From [Limnothrix rosea] IAM M-220 (GTDB taxonomy: Bacteria; Cyanobacteriota; Cyanobacteriia; Cyanobacteriales; MRBY01), in contig NZ_MRBY01000003.1 in assembly GCF_001904615.1 (NCBI RefSeq), forward strand, positions 103,259 through 136,293: a stretch of DNA of 33,035 bases. Direction: 5' to 3'. Positions 9,309 through 17,229 of this stretch are shown here, piece after piece. How positions within the stretch are numbered: position 1 is the first letter of the stretch; the number at the start of each line of letters is the position of its first letter. Under the pieces are notes generated by a model. That model did no database searches, was not told where the DNA came from, and saw nothing but the letters and a program-made list of their open reading frames with translations. A program made the translations under genes and the position numbers.

Positions 9309-9347
9309 TTGTGGTGTTCGACAAAGGGCGATCGCCACAATTTTTTT
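9309..9347 (+). terminator. Intrinsic terminator after the DUF760 gene
   Basis: Arms at 9309-9316 and 9333-9340 pair over 8 bp with one G-U wobble, and seven T follow at 9341-9347. The 3' arm is partly supplied by a HIP1 octamer. It separates the DUF760 gene from the ndhO promoter region. Confidence 0.65.
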
Positions 9348-9393
9348 GGTGGTATTTCCGTTGCCATGGGGAAGTTGCCTGAGGAGCCCAAAC

Positions 9394-9421
9394 TTGACAG
9401 TTAATAATGCCGCTTTATCAC
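9394..9421 (+). promoter_or_regulatory. Candidate sigma-70 promoter of ndhO-mdh
   Basis: A perfect TTGACA lies at 9394-9399 and a 4/6 match to the -10 hexamer (TATCAC) at 9416-9421, with a 16-bp spacer. The ndhO start is about 100 bp downstream. The call rests on sequence match only. Confidence 0.45.
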
Positions 9422-9522
9422 ATAGATTGGCAAAATCTCTCTTGATCGCGGTGGTGTCGCGGAGATCCCATCCCGTTAAGATTTAGAATGAAATTCGACA
9501 CACTCTGGAGAACGCAGCAATT

Positions 9523-9738
9523 ATGGCAGCTAAACTAAAAAAAGGAACTCTTGTGCGGGTGATCAAAGAGCAATTTGTAAACAGCGTCGAAGCGAAAGCC
9601 AGTGATTCTCGTTTGCCGTCCTATTTTCTCGAAAGTAAAGGGGAAATTCTTGACCTAAATGATGAATATGCTCTTGTTCGTTTCTATACACCGACACCCA
9701 GCGTTTGGCTCCGTATTGATCAGCTCGAAGTTTTGTAA
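9523..9738 (+). CDS. ndhO: NAD(P)H-quinone oxidoreductase subunit O
   Basis: NdhO is a small peripheral subunit of the thylakoid NDH-1 complex, which drives cyclic electron flow and respiration. It exists only in oxygenic phototrophs and has been linked to negative regulation of the complex. The 71 residues match the family length. The conserved stretch [20 protein letters not shown] is followed by [13 protein letters not shown] and by [20 protein letters not shown]. It has no membrane segment, as expected. A GGAG lies 12 nt before the ATG. mdh starts 27 bp after its stop with no terminator between, so the two are probably cotranscribed. Confidence 0.96.
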   Translation: MAAKLKKGTLVRVIKEQFVNSVEAKASDSRLPSYFLESKGEILDLNDEYALVRFYTPTPSVWLRIDQLEVL

Positions 9739-9765
9739 CTAACGCTATTTCGGAGAAGAAAAGCT

Positions 9766-10737
9766 ATGTCTGCGATCGCCGCCCCTTCCATTGCTTGTAA
9801 AGCGCCCCAGGTGGCGGTGATCGGTGCTGGAAAAGTGGGGAGTACCCTAGCCCAGCGGATTACCGAAAAAAACTTAGCCGATGTGGTCTTGCTCGATATT
9901 GTCGAAGGTTTGCCCCAAGGTATTGCGCTAGATCTCTACGAAGCGCAGGGGTTAGAGCGCCACGATAAAAAAATTCTGGGGACAAACGACTACGCAGATA
10001 CAGTGGGTTCTGACATTGTGGTGATTACGGCGGGGCTACCGCGTAAACCGGGTATGAGTCGTGATGATTTACTTTATACGAACGCGAAAATTGTCACCCA
10101 CGCGGCAAAACAGGCGATCGCCCATAGTCCCAATGCCATTGTGATTGTGGTGACTAATCCCCTCGATGTGATGACCTATCTGGCGTGGAAGGCGACAGGC
10201 TTATCCCAAAACCATGTGATGGGTATGGGAGGTGTGCTGGATTCTTCGCGGCTACGGAGCTTTATCGCCCTAGAAACTGGCGCGACCACAGGAGATATTT
10301 CGACCTTTGTTTTGGGAGGTCATGGTGATTTGATGGTTCCCATTCCCCGCTATTGCACTGTGAGCGGTGTGCCCATCACAGAATTCCTCGAACCGGAGGC
10401 GATCGCCCGACTGATGGAGCGCACCAAAAATGGTGGTGCAGAAATCGTAAAACTCCTAAAAACAGGTAGCGCTTTCTATGCCCCTGCTTCATCGGTTTGC
10501 TACATGGTTGAGTCGTTAATTCTCAATCAATCCCGTTTATTACCCGCAGCGGTTTACCTCGATGGTCAGTATGGCTTAACGGATTTGTTTTTGGGTGTTC
10601 CCTGTCGCCTCGGTTGTAGCGGTGTCGAACAGATTGTTGAAATTCAGTTGACGGAGGAAGAATTAGCCCAACTCCATCGGTCAGCAGCGGCGGTAAAAGA
10701 GGGCATAGACAAGGCGATCGCCAAAACAGATCTATAG
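9766..10737 (+). CDS. mdh: Malate dehydrogenase (LDH-like type)
   Basis: This enzyme interconverts malate and oxaloacetate with NAD(H) in the cytosol. The 323 residues begin with a dinucleotide-binding fold (VAVIGAGKVGS, about 17-26) and an acidic NAD-selecting strand end (VLLDIVEGLP). The substrate loop AGLPRKPGMSRDD has the Arg typical of malate rather than lactate enzymes. VTNPLDVMTY, GMGGVLDSSRLRSF and the catalytic His in GGHGDLMVP (about 186) are intact. GGAG lies 10 nt before the ATG. It is immediately downstream of ndhO, a link between NAD(P)H metabolism and NDH-1 that is suggestive but may be only positional. Confidence 0.95.
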   Translation: MSAIAAPSIACKAPQVAVIGAGKVGSTLAQRITEKNLADVVLLDIVEGLPQGIALDLYEAQGLERHDKKILGTNDYADTVGSDIVVITAGLPRKPGMSRDDLLYTNAKIVTHAAKQAIAHSPNAIVIVVTNPLDVMTYLAWKATGLSQNHVMGMGGVLDSSRLRSFIALETGATTGDISTFVLGGHGDLMVPIPRYCTVSGVPITEFLEPEAIARLMERTKNGGAEIVKLLKTGSAFYAPASSVCYMVESLILNQSRLLPAAVYLDGQYGLTDLFLGVPCRLGCSGVEQIVEIQLTEEELAQLHRSAAAVKEGIDKAIAKTDL

Positions 10738-10880
10738 TCGTAGTCAGTAAAATAGGTAGAGGTTTAACATCTTAAACCCTAACAAAATAAAACTTTAAAG
10801 CAGATCCAATGTCTTAATCTCGATGATTTTGACGACTCCTCATCTCAAGCTGCTCCGCTAGATAAGCCATCGCCCAAAGC

Positions 10881-10886
10881 TATAAT
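10881..10886 (+). promoter_or_regulatory. Perfect TATAAT -10 element
   Basis: A consensus -10 hexamer lies 28 bp before the TTG at 10915, giving an expected leader of about 20 nt. No recognisable -35 hexamer occurs 16-18 bp upstream. It supports the TTG over the internal ATGs as the start of the secreted protein gene. Confidence 0.5.
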
Positions 10887-10914
10887 AAAGCCGTTCTTCT
10901 GTCGGTATCGTCAT

Positions 10915-11463
10915 TTGATAGCTAGACTGGGTCGGAAAATAGTAGCCGTAATAGTGATGTGCTCAGGGAGTTTGGGTCTGTGGGGAATGGAGGCGATCGC
11001 CGCCCCCATGATCTGCACTAAAAATGAAAGCGCAGCGGCAATTATGCCCCAGCTTTTAGCAGATTTACCCAGCTACAGTAACCGTGTCATCCAACGCGCC
11101 CGCAGACTAGATCGCCAAGAAGATACCTTCAGCTATATCATAGAAGCAGGTCTACCAGATTTTCGGCCACTACCCTTAAAGCAGCAGCAATTCACCTCAG
11201 CCGCCGCCGATACAACAGAGCAACTCTTCTTTACGACCCTCGATAAGCAATACATTAACGACATTCCAGTTTATTTAGAAAATCACCATTGGCTATTGGT
11301 CACCCCCTCCTCCAAGGGATGGGCTGTTGTTCATCTCTTTAGCATTGTTAACCGTAGAGAGCCGGGGACAATTCTTATTCCCCCGCGCAATACCACCCAT
11401 GGCAGCGTCGGTAAAGCAATCCAGCTCTGGTTAAGGGATTACAACGCCTACTGCGCCAATTGA
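10915..11463 (+). CDS. Secreted or periplasmic protein of unknown function
   Basis: This 182-residue protein has a typical Sec signal peptide: basic MIARLGRK, a hydrophobic core, and a signal-peptidase site near AIA-AP at about residues 28-31. The three Ala-Ile-Ala codons are a HIP1 octamer. The mature part is about 150 residues, has two cysteines (ICTK near its start and YCAN at its end) that could form a disulfide, and shows no domain I recognise. The TTG start is preferred because it supplies the basic n-region and sits close behind a consensus -10 box; ATGs at 10957 and 10987 would damage the signal peptide. serS follows on the same strand after 75 bp. Confidence 0.7.
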   Translation: MIARLGRKIVAVIVMCSGSLGLWGMEAIAAPMICTKNESAAAIMPQLLADLPSYSNRVIQRARRLDRQEDTFSYIIEAGLPDFRPLPLKQQQFTSAAADTTEQLFFTTLDKQYINDIPVYLENHHWLLVTPSSKGWAVVHLFSIVNRREPGTILIPPRNTTHGSVGKAIQLWLRDYNAYCAN

Positions 11464-11538
11464 TTAATCCCAAAGCATCATGAATAATATTGGGTGGTTC
11501 TTGCCCTAGCTGCAATACAAATTCCGCAATACAAATCC

Positions 11539-12822
11539 GTGTTAGACATTAAACTTATCCGCTCAAATCCCGAACTCGTTCAGGAACGTCTTAATACCCG
11601 CAAAGCTGGCGAGTATGACCTCCAGCCCATCCTCGATCTTGATGCCCAGCAACGTTCCCTCGAAGGCGATCGCAGTAAGTTACAAGCACGGAGTAACGAA
11701 ATTGGTAAGGCGATCGGTCAGAAAATGAAAGGCGGCGCGGATCCTAAAAGTGCAGAAATTACGAGCCTTAAAACCGAAGGTAACGATATCAAAAAGCAAT
11801 TAGCCGACCTTGAACCGAAGGAAAAAGAACTTAAAGCGCAAATTCAAGAACTCGTTTTAGCATTACCGAATTTGCCGGATGAAAGTACGCCTGTCGGTGC
11901 GAATGAAACAGAAAATGTCGAAGTGCGTCGCTGGGGTGATGAATATATTCGCAGTAATGAAGGGATTTTGCCCCACTGGGAAATCGGCGAAAAATTAGGC
12001 ATTCTCGAATTTAGTCGCGCTGTAAAAGTTGCCCAGAGTCGCTTCGTGACCCTCACTGGTGCCGGTGCAGCCCTAGAGCGAGCCTTGATTAATTTCATGC
12101 TCGACACTCAAATTGAGGCAGGCTATACCGAAGTGATGCCGCCAGTTTTAGTTAATTCAGACTCCCTCACGGGCACGGGTCAACTGCCGAAATTCGCTGA
12201 AGAAAGTTTTAAATGTGCCGACGATGATCTTTGGCTAACGCCCACCGCAGAAGTGCCGGTGACGAATCTCTACCGCGACGAAATTATTGAAGCGGACAAT
12301 TTACCCATTCACCACTGCGCTTATACTCCTTGTTTTCGTCGGGAGGCTGGTAGCTATGGTAAAGATACACGCGGTCTCATTCGCTTGCACCAGTTTAATA
12401 AAGTCGAACTCGTGAAGTTTGTGCATCCCGAAAAGTCTGCTGAAGAGCACCAAAAACTTGTCGAGAACGCCGAGGCAATTCTGAAAGCATTGAAGCTGCC
12501 TTACCGCGTCTTGGAACTCTGCTCTGGTGATATCGGCTTTAGCGCTGGCAAATGCTATGACCTTGAAGTGTGGCTGCCCTCTGCGGAAACCTACCGGGAA
12601 ATTTCGAGCTGCTCTAATTTCTATGATTTCCAAGCGCGTCGCGCCAGTATTCGTTTTAAGGAAGCGGGTAAAAAAGGGACACAATTTGTGCACACATTGA
12701 ATGGCTCTGGTTTGGCGATCGGCCGGACGATGGCGGCAATTCTTGAAAATTATCAGCAGCCTAACGGCACGGTAGAAGTACCGGAAGTATTGCGTCCTTA
12801 TATGCGTCGTGATTTTCTTTAG
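11539..12822 (+). CDS. serS: Seryl-tRNA synthetase
   Basis: SerS charges tRNA-Ser with serine in the cytosol. With the GTG at 11539 the protein is 427 residues and begins [17 protein letters not shown], as family members do. The open frame back to 11494 would add 15 unconserved residues. Residues about 25-105 form the long antiparallel coiled-coil arm that grips the tRNA variable arm. The class II core follows, with motif 2 [15 protein letters not shown] leading into [11 protein letters not shown], and motif 3 [19 protein letters not shown] near the C-terminus. The gene ends 26 bp before a strong palindromic terminator. Confidence 0.96.
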   Translation: MLDIKLIRSNPELVQERLNTRKAGEYDLQPILDLDAQQRSLEGDRSKLQARSNEIGKAIGQKMKGGADPKSAEITSLKTEGNDIKKQLADLEPKEKELKAQIQELVLALPNLPDESTPVGANETENVEVRRWGDEYIRSNEGILPHWEIGEKLGILEFSRAVKVAQSRFVTLTGAGAALERALINFMLDTQIEAGYTEVMPPVLVNSDSLTGTGQLPKFAEESFKCADDDLWLTPTAEVPVTNLYRDEIIEADNLPIHHCAYTPCFRREAGSYGKDTRGLIRLHQFNKVELVKFVHPEKSAEEHQKLVENAEAILKALKLPYRVLELCSGDIGFSAGKCYDLEVWLPSAETYREISSCSNFYDFQARRASIRFKEAGKKGTQFVHTLNGSGLAIGRTMAAILENYQQPNGTVEVPEVLRPYMRRDFL

Positions 12823-12848
12823 ATATAGATTTTTATCTTCTTAATTTT

Positions 12849-12884
12849 AGTAGGGGTTGAGCATGCTCAACCCCTACTGTTTTT
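12849..12884 (+). terminator. Perfect 30-bp palindrome with T-run after serS
   Basis: Positions 12849-12863 are the exact reverse complement of 12864-12878. After one G comes a run of five T (12880-12884), so a strong rho-independent terminator is expected for serS on the plus strand. The minus-strand exit reads A-rich, so it should not be efficient for the convergent lipoprotein gene. From memory, similar palindromes beginning GTAGGGGTT recur in many cyanobacterial genomes, so it may also be a dispersed repeat. Confidence 0.75.
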
Positions 12885-12921
12885 GTGGGAAACAACGACA
12901 TAAACTGACAGCGAACTAAAC

Positions 12922-13470
12922 CTAGCCTGCTTCAGCTTCGCAGTATCCTTGAATTTGCGCAGTCACTTCATCGCCTTGGGTAGAAAGAGCGTCAAGTTTC
13001 GTGAAGGCATCGACGGCTTTTGATTGGAACTCTGTGGCTGCGGGAATCAGATCATCTTCTGTTTCAACGTTTTTAAGAGAGGCCATGGCTTCACTGGTTT
13101 TAGCGAGTTCTTGACCAAACTGGGTTGTGACTTCAGCGTACTGATCGCGATAGCCCGCTAGGGTTTCGTCGGGAAGATTTACAGCTTTAAGATCGGTGGA
13201 CATCCCTTCGATCTTTGTGACAACTCGTCCGACGACATCCATATAGCTGCCTGCCATGGTTTTAATGCTTTCAATATCGGCTGAGTTGGCGAATTGGTTA
13301 CCAAACTCTTCCATTTCTGCTTCAAACTCGGCCTGGAACTCTTCGCCTTGGTTCATGACTTCTGATAAGTCATTGCACTGCTGCACTGTCGATACGCCAC
13401 AGCTCGATAGACCAAGAGTAAGAACTGCTCCCATCGATAAGGCAGCGTGACGTGGACGAAGTTTTAACAT
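12922..13470 (-). CDS. Predicted lipoprotein of unknown function
   Basis: This 182-residue protein has a lipoprotein signal. A basic start (MLKLRPRH), a hydrophobic core and the lipobox LSSC place the lipidated Cys at residue 24. The mature part is acidic and largely helical, rich in Glu, Met and Ala, with likely coiled-coil segments (for example FQAEFEAEMEEFGNQF) and a second CNDL and terminal CEAEAG cysteine. No catalytic motif is visible. The start is firm: AGGAG is 6 nt upstream of the ATG. It converges with serS and lies 173 bp downstream of the PAP gene on the same strand, beyond two hairpins. Confidence 0.82.
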   Translation of the reverse strand: MLKLRPRHAALSMGAVLTLGLSSCGVSTVQQCNDLSEVMNQGEEFQAEFEAEMEEFGNQFANSADIESIKTMAGSYMDVVGRVVTKIEGMSTDLKAVNLPDETLAGYRDQYAEVTTQFGQELAKTSEAMASLKNVETEDDLIPAATEFQSKAVDAFTKLDALSTQGDEVTAQIQGYCEAEAG

Positions 13471-13610
13471 GAAATTCTCCTGAAGGTTTTCACCGAAATC
13501 TATGGTTGATCTGCTTATGGGATATTTAGATCGCTCAAAAATTTGATGAAAGTTAGTTTGTTAATTTTAGCAATGATTTTTTTGTTTTTTGGTGGGGCTT
13601 AATGCGTTGT

Positions 13611-13642
13611 AAAGGCGATCGCCTTTTTCCTGTTCAGGAAAA
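13611..13642 (-). terminator. Two adjoining hairpins after the PAP/fibrillin gene
   Basis: A perfect 8-bp stem with a 2-nt loop (13625-13642) abuts the TAA of the PAP gene. A second, HIP1-centred 16-bp palindrome (13611-13626) overlaps its far arm. There is no clear T-run after either on the minus strand. Because the arms overlap, the two structures are mutually exclusive at their junction. A terminator or 3'-end stabiliser is likely but not certain. Confidence 0.4.
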
Positions 13643-13643
13643 T

Positions 13644-14291
13644 TTAGGGTTGAATGGTATTTGTTTTGCTCAGGACAAAAATACTTTGGTCACCACCCCG
13701 CCCGATGCGAAAATCTGCGTCGAGGTAGGTGAGGGTGAGGCTGGGAATGCGACCAACGGGATTACGGGCGGAGACGGTGCTTACGGGATTTTTTAAGACG
13801 AAGGGTAAGCCTAGGACTTTGGTAATAAAAATGGAGCGTTGATTAAAGTCCACATTAATTTTGCGGTCGGGAATGCCATCGTCGGGGGTGGGGGCTTTGG
13901 AGAATGTGGCGTTCACCGTAACGTAGCCTGCTAGGGCATTGGTGGCATGTTTGCAAAAGGCTTGGTTGTAAAAACCTTTTGTTGCGACATCAATCACTTG
14001 GTAAACCCGTCCTAACTGAAAGCCGAGGGGCAACGAGTTTAAAACCCGAATTTCCCGTGCGGTGGAATAAAGTAGTTCCCATGCTCCGTCCAGTAATTCA
14101 ATAGAGGTTTTTAAAGGATAGGGATTGGGGTTTTCGCTTTCTAGGGCAATGATTTTTGTTTCTAGTTGCGTGGCGATCGCCGAATCTAGATTCAAATCGG
14201 TTAGAGGTGTGCCCTTAGCTAAATTTTCGTCTTGGGCAACGGTGGCGATCGCCTCAATTAAAGCTTGTTTTGTTTGGGTGGCGGTGGACAT
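13644..14291 (-). CDS. PAP/fibrillin family protein (plastoglobulin-like)
   Basis: This 215-residue protein belongs to the plastid-lipid-associated protein/fibrillin family (PF04755), a lipocalin-like group associated with thylakoids and lipid globules in cyanobacteria and plastids. The N-terminal helix KQALIEAIATVAQDENLAKG precedes the family signature LLDGAWELLYSTAREIR. Then come QVIDV, the central beta-strands and the C-terminal block LTLTYLDADFRIGRGGDQSI, the most diagnostic part. There is no signal peptide. It starts 38 bp downstream of birA on the same strand and may be cotranscribed with it. The physiological role in cyanobacteria is linked to photoprotection but is not fixed for this member. 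Confidence 0.9.
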   Translation of the reverse strand: MSTATQTKQALIEAIATVAQDENLAKGTPLTDLNLDSAIATQLETKIIALESENPNPYPLKTSIELLDGAWELLYSTAREIRVLNSLPLGFQLGRVYQVIDVATKGFYNQAFCKHATNALAGYVTVNATFSKAPTPDDGIPDRKINVDFNQRSIFITKVLGLPFVLKNPVSTVSARNPVGRIPSLTLTYLDADFRIGRGGDQSIFVLSKTNTIQP

Positions 14292-14329
14292 GGCGGATAA
14301 TATTAAAAGGAATTTTTATTGGCTCTATC

Positions 14330-15139
14330 CTAACGATCGTAACCGAGGGAAACGCCACCGGGCGGAATTTTAATGGTGCTGCGAGAGCCTTCAGCTTCCA
14401 TTCTGACTAGCAATTCACCTTTTTCATTAACGCCGACAATTTTGCCGAGATGTCCTTCATAAACGATGAGTTCGTCCAGATTTTTAAGGAGTTGCAAATA
14501 GTTTGGCAGGATACTCTCCATTCCTTTTTCTGTAAGTTGGGCGATCGCCTCCGAAATTCCAGCAATTACAGTTGCCGCTAAATGCTCAATGGGAAACTGC
14601 GAATCCCCATCCCAAAAATCTTGGAGATTAATACCAACATCGGGGATTTCATTACTGTAATTAATGCCAACGCCAATCACTGCCGCTGTCACTTTGCCTG
14701 CTTGGATTTTAGTTTCAGTTTTGATGCCACCTAACTTTTTGCCGTTTAAAATCAAATCATTTGCCCATTTAATCTCCACCGGAATGCCTTGTTTCCGTAG
14801 ATATTTTGTGATCCCCCAAACGCTAGCAATCGTTAAACCGTAAGCATCTTGTGGGTTTAGCTCCATAGGAACCAACATCGATAAATACAAGCCCCCTTCC
14901 GAGGATGTCCAGCTTTTACCCCACTGTCCCCGTCCCGCTGTCTGACGTTTGGCGATCGCCACCCTCGGCATCATTGCCCCAGCCCGAAACCGTTCCCACA
15001 AGACCCCATTCGTCGAGCCAATCTCCCCAAACACCTCAATCACTGGTGACTGATACCTGATACCTGATACCTGATAACTGTTCACTGATAACTGTTCACT
15101 GATACCTGATAACTGTGCGGCGATCGCCTTGACATCCAT
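14330..15139 (-). CDS. birA: Biotin--[acetyl-CoA-carboxylase] ligase
   Basis: The enzyme attaches biotin to the carrier protein of acetyl-CoA carboxylase. It is a group I ligase: no N-terminal helix-turn-helix repressor domain is present. The biotin loop AGRGQWGKSW, the catalytic-site block IKWANDLILNGKKLGGIKTE and the small C-terminal SH3-like domain (GHLGKIVGVNEKGELLV) are intact. The first conserved family segment is FGEIGSTNGVLWERF. Between it and the ATG lie about 33 extra residues, mostly encoded by a heptanucleotide tandem repeat (15051-15113). An in-frame GTG at 15043, exactly after the repeat, is a plausible alternative start that would leave the repeat untranslated. Neither start has a good ribosome-binding site. 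The ORF ends 38 bp before the PAP gene. Confidence 0.92.
   Translation of the reverse strand: MDVKAIAAQLSGISEQLSVNSYQVSGIRYQSPVIEVFGEIGSTNGVLWERFRAGAMMPRVAIAKRQTAGRGQWGKSWTSSEGGLYLSMLVPMELNPQDAYGLTIASVWGITKYLRKQGIPVEIKWANDLILNGKKLGGIKTETKIQAGKVTAAVIGVGINYSNEIPDVGINLQDFWDGDSQFPIEHLAATVIAGISEAIAQLTEKGMESILPNYLQLLKNLDELIVYEGHLGKIVGVNEKGELLVRMEAEGSRSTIKIPPGGVSLGYDR
15051..15113 (+). repeat. Heptanucleotide short tandem repeat, nine units
   Basis: Nine consecutive 7-bp units of three types occur: TGATACC (four), TGATAAC (three) and TGTTCAC (two). A weaker unit at 15044-15050 precedes them. The 63 bp keep the birA reading frame open. Such heptanucleotide arrays are the short tandemly repeated repetitive (STRR) sequences known from cyanobacterial intergenic DNA; finding one inside or at the very edge of a coding region is unusual. 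Confidence 0.85.
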
Positions 15140-15246
15140 ACCCAGAAGAAAAAACTACTTGTTAACAAACTACGGCATTACAGCCCCACCAGTCAGACGC
15201 AATTTGCTACAGTTCTATAGCCACGCAACACACAAAACATCCGCTA

Positions 15247-16533
15247 ATGGTTTCCACAGCCCCGACCCAAATGACCCACATCACGACCTTAGCCAACGGC
15301 ATCAAGCTGATTGTGACCGAAAATCCTGTGGCGGATCTGGTGGCAGGACGCATCTTTTTACCGAAGGCAGGCGGACGTTGGGAAAGCCTCCAACAGGCAG
15401 GTTTATTTCACCTCATGGCGGCGGTATTGACAAAGGGAACTGAAAATTACGCGGCGGTAGAGATTGCAGAACAAATCGAATCTATCGGCGCAAGTCTTGG
15501 GGCAAGTACGTCCAATGACTACATGGCGATGAGCATGAAGGCTGTCACCAAAGATTTTCAGACGATTCTGGATTTGGCGGCAGAGATTATGCAAAAACCT
15601 ACTTTTCCTGAGCGAGAAGTGGAGCTAGAACGAAAAATAACGTTGCAAAATATTCGCTCTCAAATGGAGCAACCCTTTAATGTCGCCTACAAGCAATTGC
15701 GAGAAAATATGTATCCGGCGCATCCCTACGGCATGTCAATTTTAGGGACAGACGAAACCGTTAAAAGTTTTACGCGGGAAGATTTAGCAGCGATTCATGC
15801 CAAACATTTTCGCCCCGATAATTTGATTATTAGTTTGTCTGGTCGCATCACCCTTGAGCAAGCCGAAGCAATGATAGATAAGGCTTTTGGTAGTTGGAAA
15901 AATCCGGCAGAACCTCTGGAAGCGATGACCATTCCAAATCTCGCGCCGACGGGCGGAATGTGGCAAAAAGAGCAGGATAGCCAGCAGGCGATCGTTATTT
16001 TGGGTTATCTCACAGGTACAGTTGCCGATGATGATTTCTTTGCGCTTAAGCTTCTCAGTACCTACCTTGGTAATGGTTTATCCAGTCGTCTGTTTGTCGA
16101 GCTGCGAGAAAAACAGGGGTTAGCCTATGATGTCTCGGCTTTCTTCCCGACCCGCCTGAATCAATCACAATTTGTCACCTATATCGGCACAGCTCCTAAA
16201 AATACGGCGATCGCCCTCAAGGGATTACACAAAGAAGCAAAGCGATTAATGGATAACCCTCTGAGTGAAGGTGAATTACAAATCGCCAAAAATAAACTTT
16301 TAGGACAATATGCCCTCGGCAAACAGACTAATGCTGAGTTGGCGCAAATCTTTGGCTGGTATGAAAGCATCGGTTTAGGAGTTGGCTTTGACCAAGAATT
16401 TAAAACCCACATCGAGCGCATCACTCCCGAAGAAACCTACGCCGCTGCCCAACGTCATTTTAAAAATCCTTATATCTCCGTGGTTGGCTCTAAGGATGCC
16501 CTTTCTCTCCTCGAAGACATTGAGCTATCGTAA
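15247..16533 (+). CDS. M16 family peptidase-like protein, catalytic site degenerate
   Basis: This 428-residue protein has the two-half M16 fold (pitrilysin/MPP family). The zinc motif HxxEH is reduced to HLMAA (His55 kept, Glu and second His lost) in the otherwise typical context AGLFHLMAAVLTKGT. The downstream Glu ligand is also replaced, within ERKITLQNIRSQ. The C-terminal half keeps the SSRLFVELREKQGLAYDV block, whose Arg and Tyr bind substrate in M16 enzymes. In heterodimeric members one subunit carries zinc and the other the Arg/Tyr pair, so this is probably the non-catalytic partner. No zinc-bearing partner is in the window. There is no signal peptide. It is divergent from birA. Confidence 0.88.
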   Translation: MVSTAPTQMTHITTLANGIKLIVTENPVADLVAGRIFLPKAGGRWESLQQAGLFHLMAAVLTKGTENYAAVEIAEQIESIGASLGASTSNDYMAMSMKAVTKDFQTILDLAAEIMQKPTFPEREVELERKITLQNIRSQMEQPFNVAYKQLRENMYPAHPYGMSILGTDETVKSFTREDLAAIHAKHFRPDNLIISLSGRITLEQAEAMIDKAFGSWKNPAEPLEAMTIPNLAPTGGMWQKEQDSQQAIVILGYLTGTVADDDFFALKLLSTYLGNGLSSRLFVELREKQGLAYDVSAFFPTRLNQSQFVTYIGTAPKNTAIALKGLHKEAKRLMDNPLSEGELQIAKNKLLGQYALGKQTNAELAQIFGWYESIGLGVGFDQEFKTHIERITPEETYAAAQRHFKNPYISVVGSKDALSLLEDIELS

Positions 16534-16577
16534 AAGGCGATCGCCCCTATTTTCGGCTATTTTTTAGAGTACAAATT

Positions 16578-17207
16578 ATGTTTTCCCGTTCATCACTACT
16601 TACTGCCGGATTAGCCCTCACCCTTGCGTTTGGTGGTTTAAGTAATGGGGCGATCGCCCAGATCATCCGACCCGAACTGCGTAGCGGTAGCACTGGAACA
16701 GCAGTCAGAGAACTGCAAGCCACCCTAAAATTACTAAATTATTACACCGGCGAAGTCACCGGAACCTACGACGAAGCAACCGTCATTGCCGTTTATCGTT
16801 TCCAAAAAGCAGCCCAACTCCCCGAAACAGGCGTAATGGATCGCCTCACATGGGCGACCCTTTTCCCCACGGAACCACCTGCTGCTCCCATAACAACTAC
16901 GACTACTGAAACAACACCGACAGCAACGGAAGAACCAACCGAAACCGCAGAGACCCCTGACACCACGACTGCTGTAGCTCCCAGTCAACGCACCGCCGAA
17001 ACTCTGCCGCTCTTAAGGGAGGGAATGGATGGCGAAGCCGTCACATTTCTACAACAACGTTTGAAAGCAAAAGGCTTTTTTCCCGGTACAATCGACGGAA
17101 TTTTTGGTCCCCAAACCTTACAAGCAGTAATCGCAGCCCAAACCGCCTTAAACCTTGACGGAGACGGTATTGTTGGTCGCCAAACTTGGACACAACTGCT
17201 CAAGTGA
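16578..17207 (+). CDS. Secreted protein with two peptidoglycan-binding (PGB_1) domains
   Basis: The 209-residue protein has a Sec signal peptide (cleavage near AIA-Q, residue 28, again encoded by HIP1). Two PG-binding type 1 domains follow: about 33-93 (GSTGTAVRELQATLKLLNYY to MDRLTWATLF) and about 146-208 (GMDGEAVTFLQQRLKAKGFF to GRQTWTQLLK). A Thr/Glu/Pro-rich linker (about 95-140) joins them. No hydrolase domain is attached, so it probably binds the cell wall without cutting it. It follows the M16 gene by 44 bp on the same strand and precedes the cold-shock/sunset gene by 22 bp, so the three could share a transcript. Confidence 0.88.
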   Translation: MFSRSSLLTAGLALTLAFGGLSNGAIAQIIRPELRSGSTGTAVRELQATLKLLNYYTGEVTGTYDEATVIAVYRFQKAAQLPETGVMDRLTWATLFPTEPPAAPITTTTTETTPTATEEPTETAETPDTTTAVAPSQRTAETLPLLREGMDGEAVTFLQQRLKAKGFFPGTIDGIFGPQTLQAVIAAQTALNLDGDGIVGRQTWTQLLK

Positions 17208-17229
17208 TTTTTCAACTAACGGCTAACTA

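Noticed and set aside
10761-10778. A 7-bp hairpin after mdh as terminator
   Set aside because: The stem is AT-rich and no T-run follows on either strand.
15044-15113. Tandem repeats in birA as a CRISPR array
   Set aside because: Units are 7 bp and directly contiguous with no spacers, and no cas gene is present.
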